A stretch of 64,000 bases of DNA from Solimonas sp. Its GTDB lineage: Bacteria; Pseudomonadota; Gammaproteobacteria; Nevskiales; Nevskiaceae. The stretch lies in contig JASBRP010000002.1 of NCBI GenBank assembly GCA_030149365.1, forward strand, positions 1-64,000, written 5' to 3'. Every line of letters starts with the position of its first letter. Within the stretch, counting starts at the first letter, position 1. Positions 56,481 through 64,000 of the stretch are shown in pieces. Both the position numbers and the translations under genes were made by a program. The notes under the pieces were generated by a model that worked only from the letters and a program-made list of their open reading frames with translations, did no database searches and was not told the origin of the DNA.

Positions 56481-57491
56481 TCAGGCAGGAGCCTGGGCGC
56501 TGGCGGCCAGCTTCAGCACCTCGCCGTAGCCCGGGGGTTCGTCGGCGGCGCCACGCTGCCGCAGCAGGGCATGCAGCTTCGGCAGTCGATAGAAGGGCAC
56601 CGAGGCCATGGCGTGGTGCTCCTGGTGGTAGTTCACGTTCGCCGGCGCGAAGAACAGGCGCTGCCAGGCGCGAGCCCGGGTCGTGCGCGTGTTCTGGAAC
56701 ATGTCCGCCACCCGCGGCAGCATGCCGTGCTCGGCGATGGAACGGATGCGCACGAACAGGGGGAACGGCGTGATGTAGGCCAGCACCCAGAGCAGGTAGA
56801 GCCAGGCATGGCCGGTGGCGGCCAGGATGCCGGCCAGCAGCGCATTGGTCAGCAGCATGCCGCCGGCATTGCGCAGGAAATCCGCCGGGTAGTTCCACCA
56901 GCGCCGGCCTTCCTGCGGCAGCTTCTGCACGTCATTGGCCACGGTCCATTTCAGTATCCCGGCGTCCATCAGCGCCAGGCCCAGCATCAACTTCAAGCCG
57001 GTGTAGCCGGAGAGGTCCCGCAGCATCTTGCGGCGCAGCGAGGCTGGCGTGGTGGGATAGGACGCGTGCAGGGAAATGTCCGGATCCTCGTCGCTGCCAG
57101 TGCGCGTGTGGTGCACCAGGTGGTGGGCACGGTACTTGTGCAGGTTCTGCCAGACCGGCCGCGCGCAGAACCAGTCGCCGAAGAAATCGTTCAGCCGGCG
57201 CGTGCGGAACAGCGTGCCGTGGGCCGCCTCGTGCTGGAGGATCGCCAGCGCCAGTTGCCGGCCGGCCAGCAGCGGCAGGGCGAGCAGCACCGTGAGAACA
57301 CCGGGCCACAGCGCCACCATGGCAAAGCTGGCGACGATCAGGCCCCAGGACAGGACAATGGCCAGAAGGCCGCGCCCGTCGGAGCGTGCCGTCAGTCCGG
57401 CGATTTCCTCGGGTGACAGCAGTGAGCGCAGGCGCCGCCGCGTGACGGCGGGTAACTCGACGGGCGTGGAGGTGGGGGCGTCAATCGACAT
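56481..57491 (-). CDS. Fatty acid desaturase (membrane-bound)
   Basis: 336 residues from ATG 57491, with GGAG 5-6 bases upstream. Three histidine boxes: LQHEAAHGTLF, RAHHLVHHTRTGSDEDPD, NYHQEHHAMASVPFYRLPKL, with four to six helices between them. Diiron enzyme introducing a double bond into acyl chains (phospholipid or acyl-CoA). Perfect palindromes at 57547-57582 lie in the AT-rich upstream gap. Neighbours suggest a role in membrane adjustment beside alkane use. Confidence 0.92.
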   Translation of the reverse strand: MSIDAPTSTPVELPAVTRRRLRSLLSPEEIAGLTARSDGRGLLAIVLSWGLIVASFAMVALWPGVLTVLLALPLLAGRQLALAILQHEAAHGTLFRTRRLNDFFGDWFCARPVWQNLHKYRAHHLVHHTRTGSDEDPDISLHASYPTTPASLRRKMLRDLSGYTGLKLMLGLALMDAGILKWTVANDVQKLPQEGRRWWNYPADFLRNAGGMLLTNALLAGILAATGHAWLYLLWVLAYITPFPLFVRIRSIAEHGMLPRVADMFQNTRTTRARAWQRLFFAPANVNYHQEHHAMASVPFYRLPKLHALLRQRGAADEPPGYGEVLKLAASAQAPA

Positions 57492-57546
57492 GGCAACTCC
57501 GGGAGGAAACCTTTTCTTACTTCTGTTAAATGGATATGACTCTCCG

Positions 57547-57582
57547 AGTAATATTACTGTTATTGAATTTAATTGCAATTAA
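57547..57582. promoter_or_regulatory. Two palindromes upstream of the desaturase, possible operator
   Basis: AGTAATATTACT (57547-57558) and TTAATTGCAATTAA (57569-57582) are perfect palindromes 10 bases apart in an AT-rich patch about 55-90 bases ahead of the desaturase start. They suit binding by a dimeric fatty-acid-responsive repressor; which one is unknown. Confidence 0.5.
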
Positions 57583-57958
57583 CGGAAATAAACTGGCAGA
57601 TGCCGTTCGGCGGCCCTCGCCAGCATTCCGTCATGCACTCGGGCCGGGAACTAAATCTCCGGCGCAGACTCTGAATACCTCCTCTCCCAAGGAACCCTTG
57701 GCCCGCCTCGTGCGGGCCGCTCTTTTTGTGCGCCAAAAAAAGAACCCCGCGAGGAGCGGGGCTGGGGAGTGGGCAGGCCGAGGGCCAGCCCAGGGAGAAG
57801 TCCGCGCCGGGGGCGTGGGGTGGCTGGACTCTGGCGCGGGACATCCATGGCTTCTGTGGCGGACGTCACAGTCCGGACCGATATCGGGGTTTACCTACGT
57901 AGTGACGGGAATCCGGCTGGCCGTGAAGCCGTATGCAGGGAATCCACCACACGCCGGG
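57583..57958. other. Intergenic region with two terminators; no gene seen
   Basis: No credible ORF. GGCCCGC-CTCGT-GCGGGCC followed by a short T run (57700-57727) could stop plus-strand transcription. CCCCGC-GAGGA-GCGGGG (57745-57761), preceded by an A tract, is a minus-strand Rho-independent terminator for the genes ending at 57959. The remainder is GC-rich without readable signals. Confidence 0.55.
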
Positions 57959-58216
57959 TCAGGTCACGATGCTGTCGAAATGTCGCCAGGCCCAGGCGGC
58001 GGCGCTGGCGGGAATCCCGAACAGGAACAGATGTACCAGCAGCTCTTCCCGGAGCGTATAGCCATGGGACAGCCCCACGGCCAGGTTGGCTGCGCTGGAG
58101 GCCAGCCAGAATCCGCCGAAGACCAGTGCGACCAGCGACCGGCGGTTGCCGGGCGCCAGCCAGAGCGCGAGGGCGAGCAGGCCCAGGCCCGCGAGGACGA
58201 TCAGCAAGCTGCGCAT
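57959..58216 (-). CDS. Small membrane protein
   Basis: 85 residues, three hydrophobic helices (LLIVLAGLGLLALALWLAPG; LVALVFGGFWLASSAANLAV; LVHLFLFGIPASAAAWAW). Codon use is like its neighbours. Lies 30 bases after the SDR gene on the same strand and ahead of a minus-strand terminator, so they probably form one transcript. Not recognised. Confidence 0.65.
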   Translation of the reverse strand: MRSLLIVLAGLGLLALALWLAPGNRRSLVALVFGGFWLASSAANLAVGLSHGYTLREELLVHLFLFGIPASAAAWAWRHFDSIVT

Positions 58217-58246
58217 CGGTTCTGTTCCTGTATCGGTCCTTCCGTC

Positions 58247-59002
58247 TCAGCGCGTGGTGTAGCCGCCGTTGGCGAAGATCGTCTGCCCTGTGATCCAGCC
58301 GCCGTCGGTGGCGAGGAAGCGCACGATGGGCGCGATGTCCTCGATCTTCGTCAGGCGCCCGCCGATGGCTTGGGACTTGTGATAACCGACGCGTTCCGGT
58401 GTTTCCTGGCCGTAGAAGAAGGGCGTGTCCATCGGGCCGGGGCCGATGCTGTTGACCGAGATGCCGCGAGCGGCGAATTCCTTGGCGGCCGCGCGGGTGA
58501 AATGCTCGACCGGGGCCTTGCCGCCGGCATAGGTGGAGTAGCCGTCGGTGAACGCCGCCAGGAGCGACGTGACGACGGTGATGATGCGCCCGTTATCGTT
58601 GAGATGCAGTCCGGCTTCCTTGATGAAGAAGTAGGCAGACTTGGCGTTGACGGCGAGCATTTCGTCGTACTCCGCCTCCGTGGTTTCGACGATGGGTTTG
58701 CGCAGTACCTTGCCCACGGTGTTGACGGCGATGTCGATTCCGCCGAAACGCTGCTTTGCGGCCAGGAACAGTTCCGCGCAGGTGCCGGCATGGGTCAGGT
58801 CGCCCTGGAAGGAGAAGGCGTCACCGCCGGCCTTCTGGATCGCAAGGACCGTGGCTTCTGCATCGGCCTGCGCCCCGGCGCTGTTGTAGTGCACCGCGAT
58901 GCGGGCTCCCTCGGCGCCCAGGCTGCGGCTGACCAGGCCGCCGAGATTCTTGGCGCCGCCGGCGACCACTACGGATTTTCCCTTGAGCGTTGCATTCGTC
59001 AT
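58247..59002 (-). CDS. Short-chain dehydrogenase/reductase (FabG-like)
   Basis: 251 residues. Cofactor site VVAGGAKNLGGLVSRSLGAE replaces the usual TGxxxGIG with a GGAKNLGG form found in some SDR subfamilies. NTVGKVLRKP (NAG-like), catalytic region YSTYAGGKAPVEHFTRAAAK and the C-terminal FLATDGGWITGQTIFANGG typical of FabG-like enzymes. Substrate unknown. Divergent from a LysR regulator that likely controls it. Confidence 0.88.
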   Translation of the reverse strand: MTNATLKGKSVVVAGGAKNLGGLVSRSLGAEGARIAVHYNSAGAQADAEATVLAIQKAGGDAFSFQGDLTHAGTCAELFLAAKQRFGGIDIAVNTVGKVLRKPIVETTEAEYDEMLAVNAKSAYFFIKEAGLHLNDNGRIITVVTSLLAAFTDGYSTYAGGKAPVEHFTRAAAKEFAARGISVNSIGPGPMDTPFFYGQETPERVGYHKSQAIGGRLTKIEDIAPIVRFLATDGGWITGQTIFANGGYTTR

Positions 59003-59108
59003 GACGGCTGTTCCTTTGGTGGAGTGTCGTCAGGATTTTGAGTGTCCTGCTATTTCTGATAAAGATGCAAAATTCGAAATAATTGGTCGGAATACACGAA
59101 CAAACTCC

Positions 59109-60032
59109 ATGGACCGGATCCAGCAGTTGGAAGCATTCGTCAGGGTTGCGGAGACCGGCAGCTTCACGCGCGCAGCCGAGCTCCTGGGCCTGCCGCGGTC
59201 CACGGTTTCCACGCTGGTCCAGGCGCTGGAGGCTCGCCTCGGCGTTCGCCTGCTGGATCGCACGACCCGCCGCGTCGCGCTGACCGCGGACGGCGAGTCG
59301 TACTACGCTCGTGCGGCACGACTCCTGACGGACTTCGAAGAGGCCGAGGCGCCTTTCCTCGAAGAGGAGGCTCCAATCCGGGGGCGCCTGCGGGTGGATG
59401 CTCCCGCGCGCATCGCACGGTTGATACTGGCGCCAGCCTTGCCCGGCTTCTTCACCCGGCATCCAGAGATCGAATTGGAGCTGGGCTCCACCGACCGCGC
59501 GGTCGACCTGATCCAGGAGGGCGTGGATTGCGTCCTGCGCGTCGGCGGCTCGTCCGATCCCTTGCTGATCGTCGAGCCGCTGGGCCTGCTGACGCAGCTC
59601 AACTGCGCGAGCCCAGGTTATCTGGCCCGGTACGGCGTTCCTCAGAGAATCGAGGATCTCTCAAGCCACTTTGCCGTTCACTACGCCTCGCCTGCCACGG
59701 GCGCGCTCGACGAGTGGGAGTACGTCGATGCACAGGGCCGGGCTCGTCGCGTCCCTATGCGGGCCCTGGTGACGGTCAACAACGCCGAGACCTACCTGGC
59801 TTGCTGCCTTGCCGACATGGGCCTGATCCAGGTGCCGGCCTATGACGTGCAGCAGGACCTCCGGGCGGGGCGGCTGGTGGAAGTGCTGCCGCAATGGCGC
59901 GCGGCGCCGATGCAGATCGCCCTGATGTATCCCCGCCGGCGGCATGGCTCCCGGCGGTTGCACGCCTTCATCGATTGGTTGCGAGAGGTCTTGGTGGAGC
60001 CGTTGGGTCTGGGGCGGGACGGCAAGGGGTGA
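59109..60032 (+). CDS. LysR-family transcriptional regulator
   Basis: 307 residues from ATG 59109. N-terminal helix-turn-helix (FVRVAETGSFTRAAELLGLP; RSTVSTLVQALEARLGVRLL) followed by a periplasmic-binding-like effector domain (RGRLRVDAPARIARLILAPA ...). Close in type to the many LysR regulators divergent from SDR genes. Divergent from the SDR gene at 58247-59002 with a ~106-base AT-rich gap that should contain the operator. Confidence 0.92.
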   Translation: MDRIQQLEAFVRVAETGSFTRAAELLGLPRSTVSTLVQALEARLGVRLLDRTTRRVALTADGESYYARAARLLTDFEEAEAPFLEEEAPIRGRLRVDAPARIARLILAPALPGFFTRHPEIELELGSTDRAVDLIQEGVDCVLRVGGSSDPLLIVEPLGLLTQLNCASPGYLARYGVPQRIEDLSSHFAVHYASPATGALDEWEYVDAQGRARRVPMRALVTVNNAETYLACCLADMGLIQVPAYDVQQDLRAGRLVEVLPQWRAAPMQIALMYPRRRHGSRRLHAFIDWLREVLVEPLGLGRDGKG

Positions 60033-60061
60033 AGGGGATTCGCTGCGGGGAAGCGTTTGAG

Positions 60062-60142
60062 TTCGATTCCCCTGGAGGCCCGTAAACGGAAAAAGCCACC
60101 TTGCGGTGGCATTTTTCTTTGATGGTGGAGGTGAGGGGAATC
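60062..60142. repeat. Duplicated ssrA tail: copy of the last ~20 nt of tmRNA plus its terminator
   Basis: This 81-base segment repeats at 60261-60342, 200 bases further on, with one 1-base difference near its left end. It holds GCCACC-TTGC-GGTGGC with flanking A/T tracts and, at its right end, the 3' CCA-end sequence of ssrA (TGGTGGAGGTGAGGGGAATC on the plus strand). Sequence then departs from ssrA. Such tail duplications are known as rtT-type repeats or attachment duplications. Confidence 0.8.
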
Positions 60143-60260
60143 CCCTCCGCTGCGCTCCGGGCCGGCGCAGGCCAGAGGCCTGCCCGCTCCAGCGGCGTGG
60201 AGCAAAACTGTTTGCTCCACGACAGCCCCGCTGGAGCCCCCCGTCCGTACCGGACAGGGA
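60143..60260. repeat. Hairpin-rich cassette between the two ssrA-tail copies
   Basis: About 118 bases with several perfect inverted repeats: CAGGCC-AGA-GGCCTG; GTGGAGCAAA-ACTG-TTTGCTCCAC, nested inside GCTCCAGCGG ... CCGCTGGAGC; and GTCCG-TAC-CGGAC. No coding frame of note. It has the same layout (terminator-bearing repeats around serial hairpins) as 2704-2917, though I see no strong sequence identity between the two. Confidence 0.55.
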
Positions 60261-60283
60261 TTCGATTCCCCATGGAGGCCCGT

Positions 60284-60318
60284 AAACGGAAAAAGCCACC
60301 TTGCGGTGGCATTTTTCT
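60284..60318 (-). terminator. ssrA terminator
   Basis: Just beyond the CCA end of ssrA on the minus strand: AAAGAAAAAT, then GCCACC-GCAA-GGTGGC, then TTTTTCCGTTT. A perfect 6-bp stem with flanking A and T tracts, acting on the tmRNA transcript. It belongs to the duplicated tail. Confidence 0.85.
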
Positions 60319-60322
60319 TTGA

Positions 60323-60676
60323 TGGTGGAGGTGAGGGGAATCGAACCCCTGTCCGTCAGCTTTCCGCCCTTGGATCTACATGCGTAGCCTTCTCATTGAT
60401 TTTGGTCTTCGGCTGCCGGAGGGGCACGGAACGCCGTCGCTTATCCCCTTAGGTTTTTAGCAGATCGGCCAAGGGCGGGCTTCACTGCGAGTTGATGAGA
60501 GTCGACATCCGATTCAGGGGCATCAACACCGTCTGGTCGGACGCTCGCCGGGATTAGGCGGCGAGGGCGTAGTTGGAGTCGTTCGCAACTAGCTTGGTTG
60601 CCACGGGATTTACGAGGACATGACACCTCGGCATGCACTTCGGGTTTCCAACCAGCGTCGAAGCCAGGTCACCCCC
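60323..60676 (-). ncRNA. ssrA: Transfer-messenger RNA (tmRNA)
   Basis: About 354 bases. The 5' end GGGGGTGACCTGGCTTCGAC and 3' end GTTCGATTCCCCTCACCTCC followed by ACCA pair as the tRNA-Ala-like domain. The resume codon and tag reading frame lie at 60586-60554 on the minus strand and read ANDSNYALAA then TAA, a clear proteolysis tag ending in LAA. It rescues stalled ribosomes with SmpB, encoded about 210 bases upstream on the same strand. The 3' end is duplicated downstream (60062-60142). Confidence 0.97.
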
Positions 60677-60887
60677 TGTGAAACTACAGTGTAGCACTTC
60701 GACCCTTGATGGGGGCGGGGGTTCCCGGATCAAGGTCTTGGCGACATCAGGTGAACGCCGGCGCCGGGGAGATGCGCTCTTTACGCTGCCAGGAGCGAAG
60801 CGAGCCTAGGCGCTCGCGCAGCAGCGCCCCCGGGCGAGTCGGAGCGTCAGAGCGTCGGACTGGCGGGATGGCACTCGATCAGATGAC

Positions 60888-61370
60888 CTAGGCCCGCTTC
60901 CTCATGATGCGTTCCTTGTCCCGCTGCCAGTCCCGATCCTTGATGTCCGCGCGCTTGTCATGCTGCTTCTTGCCCTTGGCCAGGCCCACCTGCAGCTTGG
61001 CGCGGCCGCGGGTCCAGTGCAGGTCCAACGGGACCAGGGTGTAGCCGGCGCGCTCGACCTTGCCGATCAGCATGGACAGTTCGCGTTCGTGCATCAGCAG
61101 CTTGCGGGTGCGGGTGGAGTCGGCGATCTCGTGAGTGCAGGTGTGCTTGCCCGGGGTGAAGTGGGCGCCGATCAGCCAGGCCTCGCGGTTTTTCAGGATG
61201 ACGTAGGCCTCGGTGATCTGCGCGCGGCCTTCGCGGAGGCTCTTGACCTCCCAGCCCTGCAGCATCAGGCCGGCCTCGTGGCTTTCCTCGATGAAGTAAT
61301 CGTGGCGCGCACGGCGGTTTTCCGCGATGCGGCGGTCGCCATCTTTCTTGTTGTCTTCCTTCTTGCTCAT
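60888..61370 (-). CDS. smpB: SsrA-binding protein SmpB
   Basis: 160 residues, the typical size. [39 protein letters not shown], and the basic C-terminal tail ([20 protein letters not shown]) that folds into the mRNA channel. Brings tmRNA to stalled ribosomes. It is encoded upstream of ssrA on the same strand; the ~210-base gap holds no readable gene. Confidence 0.97.
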   Translation of the reverse strand: MSKKEDNKKDGDRRIAENRRARHDYFIEESHEAGLMLQGWEVKSLREGRAQITEAYVILKNREAWLIGAHFTPGKHTCTHEIADSTRTRKLLMHERELSMLIGKVERAGYTLVPLDLHWTRGRAKLQVGLAKGKKQHDKRADIKDRDWQRDKERIMRKRA

Positions 61371-61502
61371 CGGGGAATTATAGGCGCCACGGGGGATGCG
61401 CGTGTCCGGATGCCCGAATTGGGGGCGTTCTGGCCCGGATCAAGGCGCAAAAGCCATCAGGAAGGGTCATGCGGAATGCGTGGTTACCGCTAGACTATCG
61501 GC

Positions 61503-62885
61503 ATGAACATCCGCGAGAGCAGTTACGGCTACTGGGGATCGTCGAGCCGCTTCCTGTGGGTGGCCGCCGGTGCCACGGTGGGCATCGGCAACGTCGCGCG
61601 CCTGCCGTACCTGATGGGCGAGCATGGCGGTGCGGTATTCCTGGGCTTCTACCTGTTGTGCCTGTTGCTGGTCGGCCTGCCGCTGCTGGCCACGGAATGG
61701 GTGCTGGGCCGCTGGATGCGCGACGACGTCATCAGCGGCTTCCGTCGCGTGGTGGACGCGGCAGGCGCTTCGCGCTTCTGGGTGGTGATCGGCTACCTGT
61801 CGCTGGCCAGCGCGGTGATGGTGCTGTCCTACTACAGCGTGATTGCCGGCTGGAGCCTGGCCTATGCCGTGCGCGCGGCGGGCGGGGTATTCGACGGCAT
61901 CGGCGTGGAGCATGCACGCGAGGCCTTCTTCAGCTTTGCCCAGGATCCGGAGCGTGCGCTGTCCTGGCATACGATCTTCATGGTCACGGCCTGCATCATC
62001 GTCACGCACGGCTTCCGTGATGGTATCGAGCGGGCCGCGCTGCGCCTGCTGCCGACGGCCTTCCTGGTGGCGATCGGCCTGTGCATCTACACCATGCTCA
62101 CCGGCAGCACGGCCGAGGCCCTGCGTTTCCTGCTGACGCCGGACTGGCAGAAGTTTGGCTGGCGCGGCGCGCTGGAGGCCCTGCAGCAGGCCTTCTTCAC
62201 CATGGCGCTGGGTATCGGCTCGATGCTGGCCCTGGGCAGCTATCTGCCGGCACGCGCGCCGCTCAAGCGCCTGGCGCTGGGTGTGGTACTGATCGACACG
62301 GGCTTCAGCCTGCTGGCGGGCCTGGCGATCTTCGCGCTGATCTTCAGCGCCGGCGTGGAGCCGGCCAGCGGCGTGGCGCTGTTGTTCCAGGCGCTGCCGG
62401 CGGCATTCCCGCCCGGTGTGGTGGGCATCGTGGTGGCATTGCTGCTGTACACCATGCTGTTCATCGTCACGCTGACGGCGGCCAGCGCGCTGCTGGAGAC
62501 CACCACGCGCTACCTGATGGACCGCTTCCGTACCACGCGCGTGTTTGCCGCCACGTCCAGCTCGCTGCTGATCTGGTTCCTGGGGTTGGGCACGCTGCTG
62601 TCCTTTGGCGTGATGCAGGATGTGACGCTGATGGGCCGCAATTTCTTCGGCTGGATGCAGTGGCTGACGGCCAACTGGTTCGCGCCGGCCACGGCCCTGC
62701 TGATCTGCATCTTCACCGCGCGGATCATGCCGGAGGAGATGGCGCGTTCCGCCTTCGGCGAGCGCGAGGGCTGGCTGTTCAGCCTGTGGCGCGCGCTGCT
62801 GCGCTACCCGACGCGCCTGGCGCTGATTGTCATCCTCGGCTACTCGGCCGGCCTGCTGGACTGGATCGCGGATCTCTGGGGCTGA
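61503..62885 (+). CDS. Sodium-dependent transporter, NSS/SNF family
   Basis: 460 residues with about 11-12 helices. N-terminal WVAAGATVGIGNVARLPYLM is the NSS TM1 Na+/substrate-site signature; later YYSVIAGWSLAYAVRA and ALLETTTRYLMDRFR. LeuT-type symporters take up amino acids or similar with Na+. Shorter than eukaryotic members but normal for bacteria. Stop and next start overlap (TGATG). Confidence 0.9.
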   Translation: MNIRESSYGYWGSSSRFLWVAAGATVGIGNVARLPYLMGEHGGAVFLGFYLLCLLLVGLPLLATEWVLGRWMRDDVISGFRRVVDAAGASRFWVVIGYLSLASAVMVLSYYSVIAGWSLAYAVRAAGGVFDGIGVEHAREAFFSFAQDPERALSWHTIFMVTACIIVTHGFRDGIERAALRLLPTAFLVAIGLCIYTMLTGSTAEALRFLLTPDWQKFGWRGALEALQQAFFTMALGIGSMLALGSYLPARAPLKRLALGVVLIDTGFSLLAGLAIFALIFSAGVEPASGVALLFQALPAAFPPGVVGIVVALLLYTMLFIVTLTAASALLETTTRYLMDRFRTTRVFAATSSSLLIWFLGLGTLLSFGVMQDVTLMGRNFFGWMQWLTANWFAPATALLICIFTARIMPEEMARSAFGEREGWLFSLWRALLRYPTRLALIVILGYSAGLLDWIADLWG

Positions 62886-63322
62886 TGGCGACACTGGAAC
62901 GATCGGCGCTGCTGCGCTTTTCCGCAGCCGCCATGTATGAGCTGGTGGCCGACATTGAGGCCTATCCCGGCTTCCTGCCGGGCTGCGTCTCCGCCGTGGT
63001 CGAACACAACGAGGGCGACCGCGTACGTGCGCGCGTGGGTTTCAACGTCAAGGGCCTGAAGGACAGCTTCGCCACGGAGAACCGGCTGCAGCCTGGCCGC
63101 AGCATCCACATGCGGCTGGTGGATGGCCCGTTCCGCCAGCTCGATGGAACCTGGGAGTTCCAGGCACTGGCGGACGATGCCTGCAAGGTGACGTTGAAGC
63201 TGTCGCTGGATTTCGGCAGCCGGCTGCTGGAAAGCACGCTCTCGCCCTGGATGGATCGCGCGGTCAATGGCCTGATCGAGGCGTTCCGCCGCCGCGCCGA
63301 GGCGCTGCATGGCAAGCGCTGA
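62885..63322 (+). CDS. ratA: RatA / Coq10-type START-domain protein
   Basis: 145 residues from ATG 62885, one-base overlap with the transporter. Coq10/RatA signature FSAAAMYELVADIEAYPGFL with PGC, and WEFQALADDACKVTLKLSLD. The family binds ubiquinone or, as RatA in E. coli, can block 70S assembly; in most genomes it precedes rnfH, as here. A 14-base overlap with rnfH supports coupling. Confidence 0.92.
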   Translation: MATLERSALLRFSAAAMYELVADIEAYPGFLPGCVSAVVEHNEGDRVRARVGFNVKGLKDSFATENRLQPGRSIHMRLVDGPFRQLDGTWEFQALADDACKVTLKLSLDFGSRLLESTLSPWMDRAVNGLIEAFRRRAEALHGKR

Positions 63323-63605
63323 GACGATCCGCGTAGAGGTGGCCTACGCCTGCCCGGGTGAGCAGCTGATCCTGGAGATCGAGATGCCGGCCGGGGCCAC
63401 GGCCGCGGATGCCGTGATCGCCTCCGGCATCCTGGATCGCTTTGCCGAGATCGACCTGCCCAATGCCCGGTTGGGACTGTTCTCGCGGCCCGTCGCGCAT
63501 GACGAGCCGCTGCGCGATGGCGACCGTGTCGAGATCTACCGGCCGCTGCAGGCCGATCCCAAGCAGGTGCGGCGCCAGCGCGCCGCCGCTACGCGCCGCA
63601 AGTAA
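63309..63605 (+). CDS. rnfH: RnfH family protein (UPF0125)
   Basis: 98 residues. Ubiquitin-like fold with VEVAYACPGEQLILEIEMPA, AVIASGILDRFAEIDL and RDGDRVEIYRPLQADPK, the RnfH signatures. It lies with ratA in nearly all gammaproteobacteria. Function is unresolved. Confidence 0.93.
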   Translation: MASAETIRVEVAYACPGEQLILEIEMPAGATAADAVIASGILDRFAEIDLPNARLGLFSRPVAHDEPLRDGDRVEIYRPLQADPKQVRRQRAAATRRK

Positions 63606-63611
63606 TCCAGC

Positions 63612-64000
63612 CTACTTGGTAATGCGCTTCTGCACCGAAGCAGCGGTGAAGAAGTCCGGCTTGTAGTCCGGCGTGAAGTCGTAGGGCTTGTCTTCGTTGA
63701 ACATCGCCGTGATGAAGTAGCGGCCGCTGTCGAAGTGATAGATCACCTCCGGCGCCGCCGAGCTGGCGAGGATGTTGGTTCCGAACTGCGTGTGCCCTTC
63801 CTGGAACTGGTAGAGCTCGCCGCGATTGTTGTAGTTGTCCACCATGACGATGTTCCAGCCGTCCTCATCGAGGTAGAAGCGGCGCTTCTTGAAGGTATGC
63901 GCCATGCCGGGCCGCAGCTCGGCGTCCACCACCCACACGCGATGCAGCTCGTAGCGCGGCAGGTCCTGGTTCAGGTGGCTGGGGCGTGCCAGCTGGGAGA
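63612..64000 (-). CDS. DUF1329 lipoprotein-sorting protein, cut by the window edge
   Basis: The C-terminal ~129 residues of a second DUF1329 protein; the frame continues beyond 64000 (QDLPRYELHRVWVVDAELRP at its visible start). FKKRRFYLDEDGWNIVMVDN, FGTNILASSAAPEVIYHFDS and ASVQKRITK parallel the copy at 24393-25742. It probably works with another MMPL-type exporter beyond the window. Convergent with rnfH, 6 bases apart. Confidence 0.9.
   Translation of the reverse strand, partial: SQLARPSHLNQDLPRYELHRVWVVDAELRPGMAHTFKKRRFYLDEDGWNIVMVDNYNNRGELYQFQEGHTQFGTNILASSAAPEVIYHFDSGRYFITAMFNEDKPYDFTPDYKPDFFTAASVQKRITK

Noticed and set aside
60062..60271. TTCGATTCCCC segments resembling tRNA T-arms
   Set aside because: No acceptor or anticodon arms can be drawn; they are part of the duplicated ssrA tail.
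60101..60322. 73-codon open frame after the LysR gene
   Set aside because: It spans the duplicated ssrA tail and hairpin cassette; no ribosome site or protein-like composition.

Overview
The window is a GC-rich bacterial chromosome segment (about two thirds G+C by eye), densely packed and with short intergenic gaps. The gene content points to a hydrocarbon-associated Gammaproteobacterium of the Nevskiales/Solimonas type. The supporting genes are an AlkB-rubredoxin fusion, two DUF1329 lipid-sorting proteins with an MMPL-type exporter, orn, recR, phhB, ssrA/smpB, ratA-rnfH and kdpFABCDE. The genus is inference; no rRNA is present to settle it.

Layout. 1-2.65 kb: a lower-GC accessory edge with three unrecognised genes, the first cut by the window edge and ending in a helical-repeat tail like those of large defence proteins. 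2.7-2.92 kb: two 54-bp direct repeats, each a hairpin, flanking a spacer full of perfect inverted repeats. 3-9.8 kb: a small membrane protein, then a MarR regulator divergent from a complete tripartite RND efflux operon. 9.8-15.6 kb: two metallo-beta-lactamase-fold proteins, RNase T2 coupled to ppsA, and divergent ppsR. 15.6-18.8 kb: a PhoX-PhoD phosphatase pair behind a three-repeat Pho box. 19-21.4 kb: recR, phhB, orn and a MipA-type porin. 21.6-24.3 kb: a PhoPQ-like two-component system with a PepSY protein. 24.4-29.5 kb: DUF1329 protein, MMPL exporter and an RND adaptor. 29.6-37.6 kb: kdpFABCDE preceded by a 27-codon ORF. 37.7-46.8 kb: an IS110-like remnant domain, TetR, sirtuin plus HD hydrolase, transglutaminase-like protein, vWA lipoprotein with an ECF sigma and its probable anti-sigma, and an acetoacetate-decarboxylase-like/SDR pair. 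46.9-52.1 kb: tonB-exbB-exbD and an orphan RND pump behind a Fur-like box. 52.2-60 kb: a membrane protein, alkB-rubredoxin with a divergent AraC regulator, an outer-membrane barrel, a fatty acid desaturase, an SDR and a LysR regulator. 60-64 kb: ssrA with a duplicated tail, smpB, an NSS transporter, ratA, rnfH and a second DUF1329 gene cut by the window edge.

How the parts work together. Envelope transport dominates: RND pumps, an MMPL exporter, TonB energisation and several outer-membrane proteins. It sits beside alkane oxidation and lipid desaturation, which suits a cell exposed to hydrophobic substrates. Phosphate (Pho box), potassium (Kdp), divalent cation/envelope stress (PhoPQ-like) and iron (Fur-like box) responses are each represented by a regulator or a readable operator.

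Most genes are ordinary core genes. The less explained items are the accessory edge at the left, the two loci where a terminator-bearing tail is duplicated around a hairpin-rich cassette (2.7 kb and 60.1 kb), the ECF sigma factor with no conventional start codon, the separated RND adaptor and pump, and the microprotein ahead of kdpF. No CRISPR array, rRNA, complete tRNA, integrase or intact insertion sequence was found.
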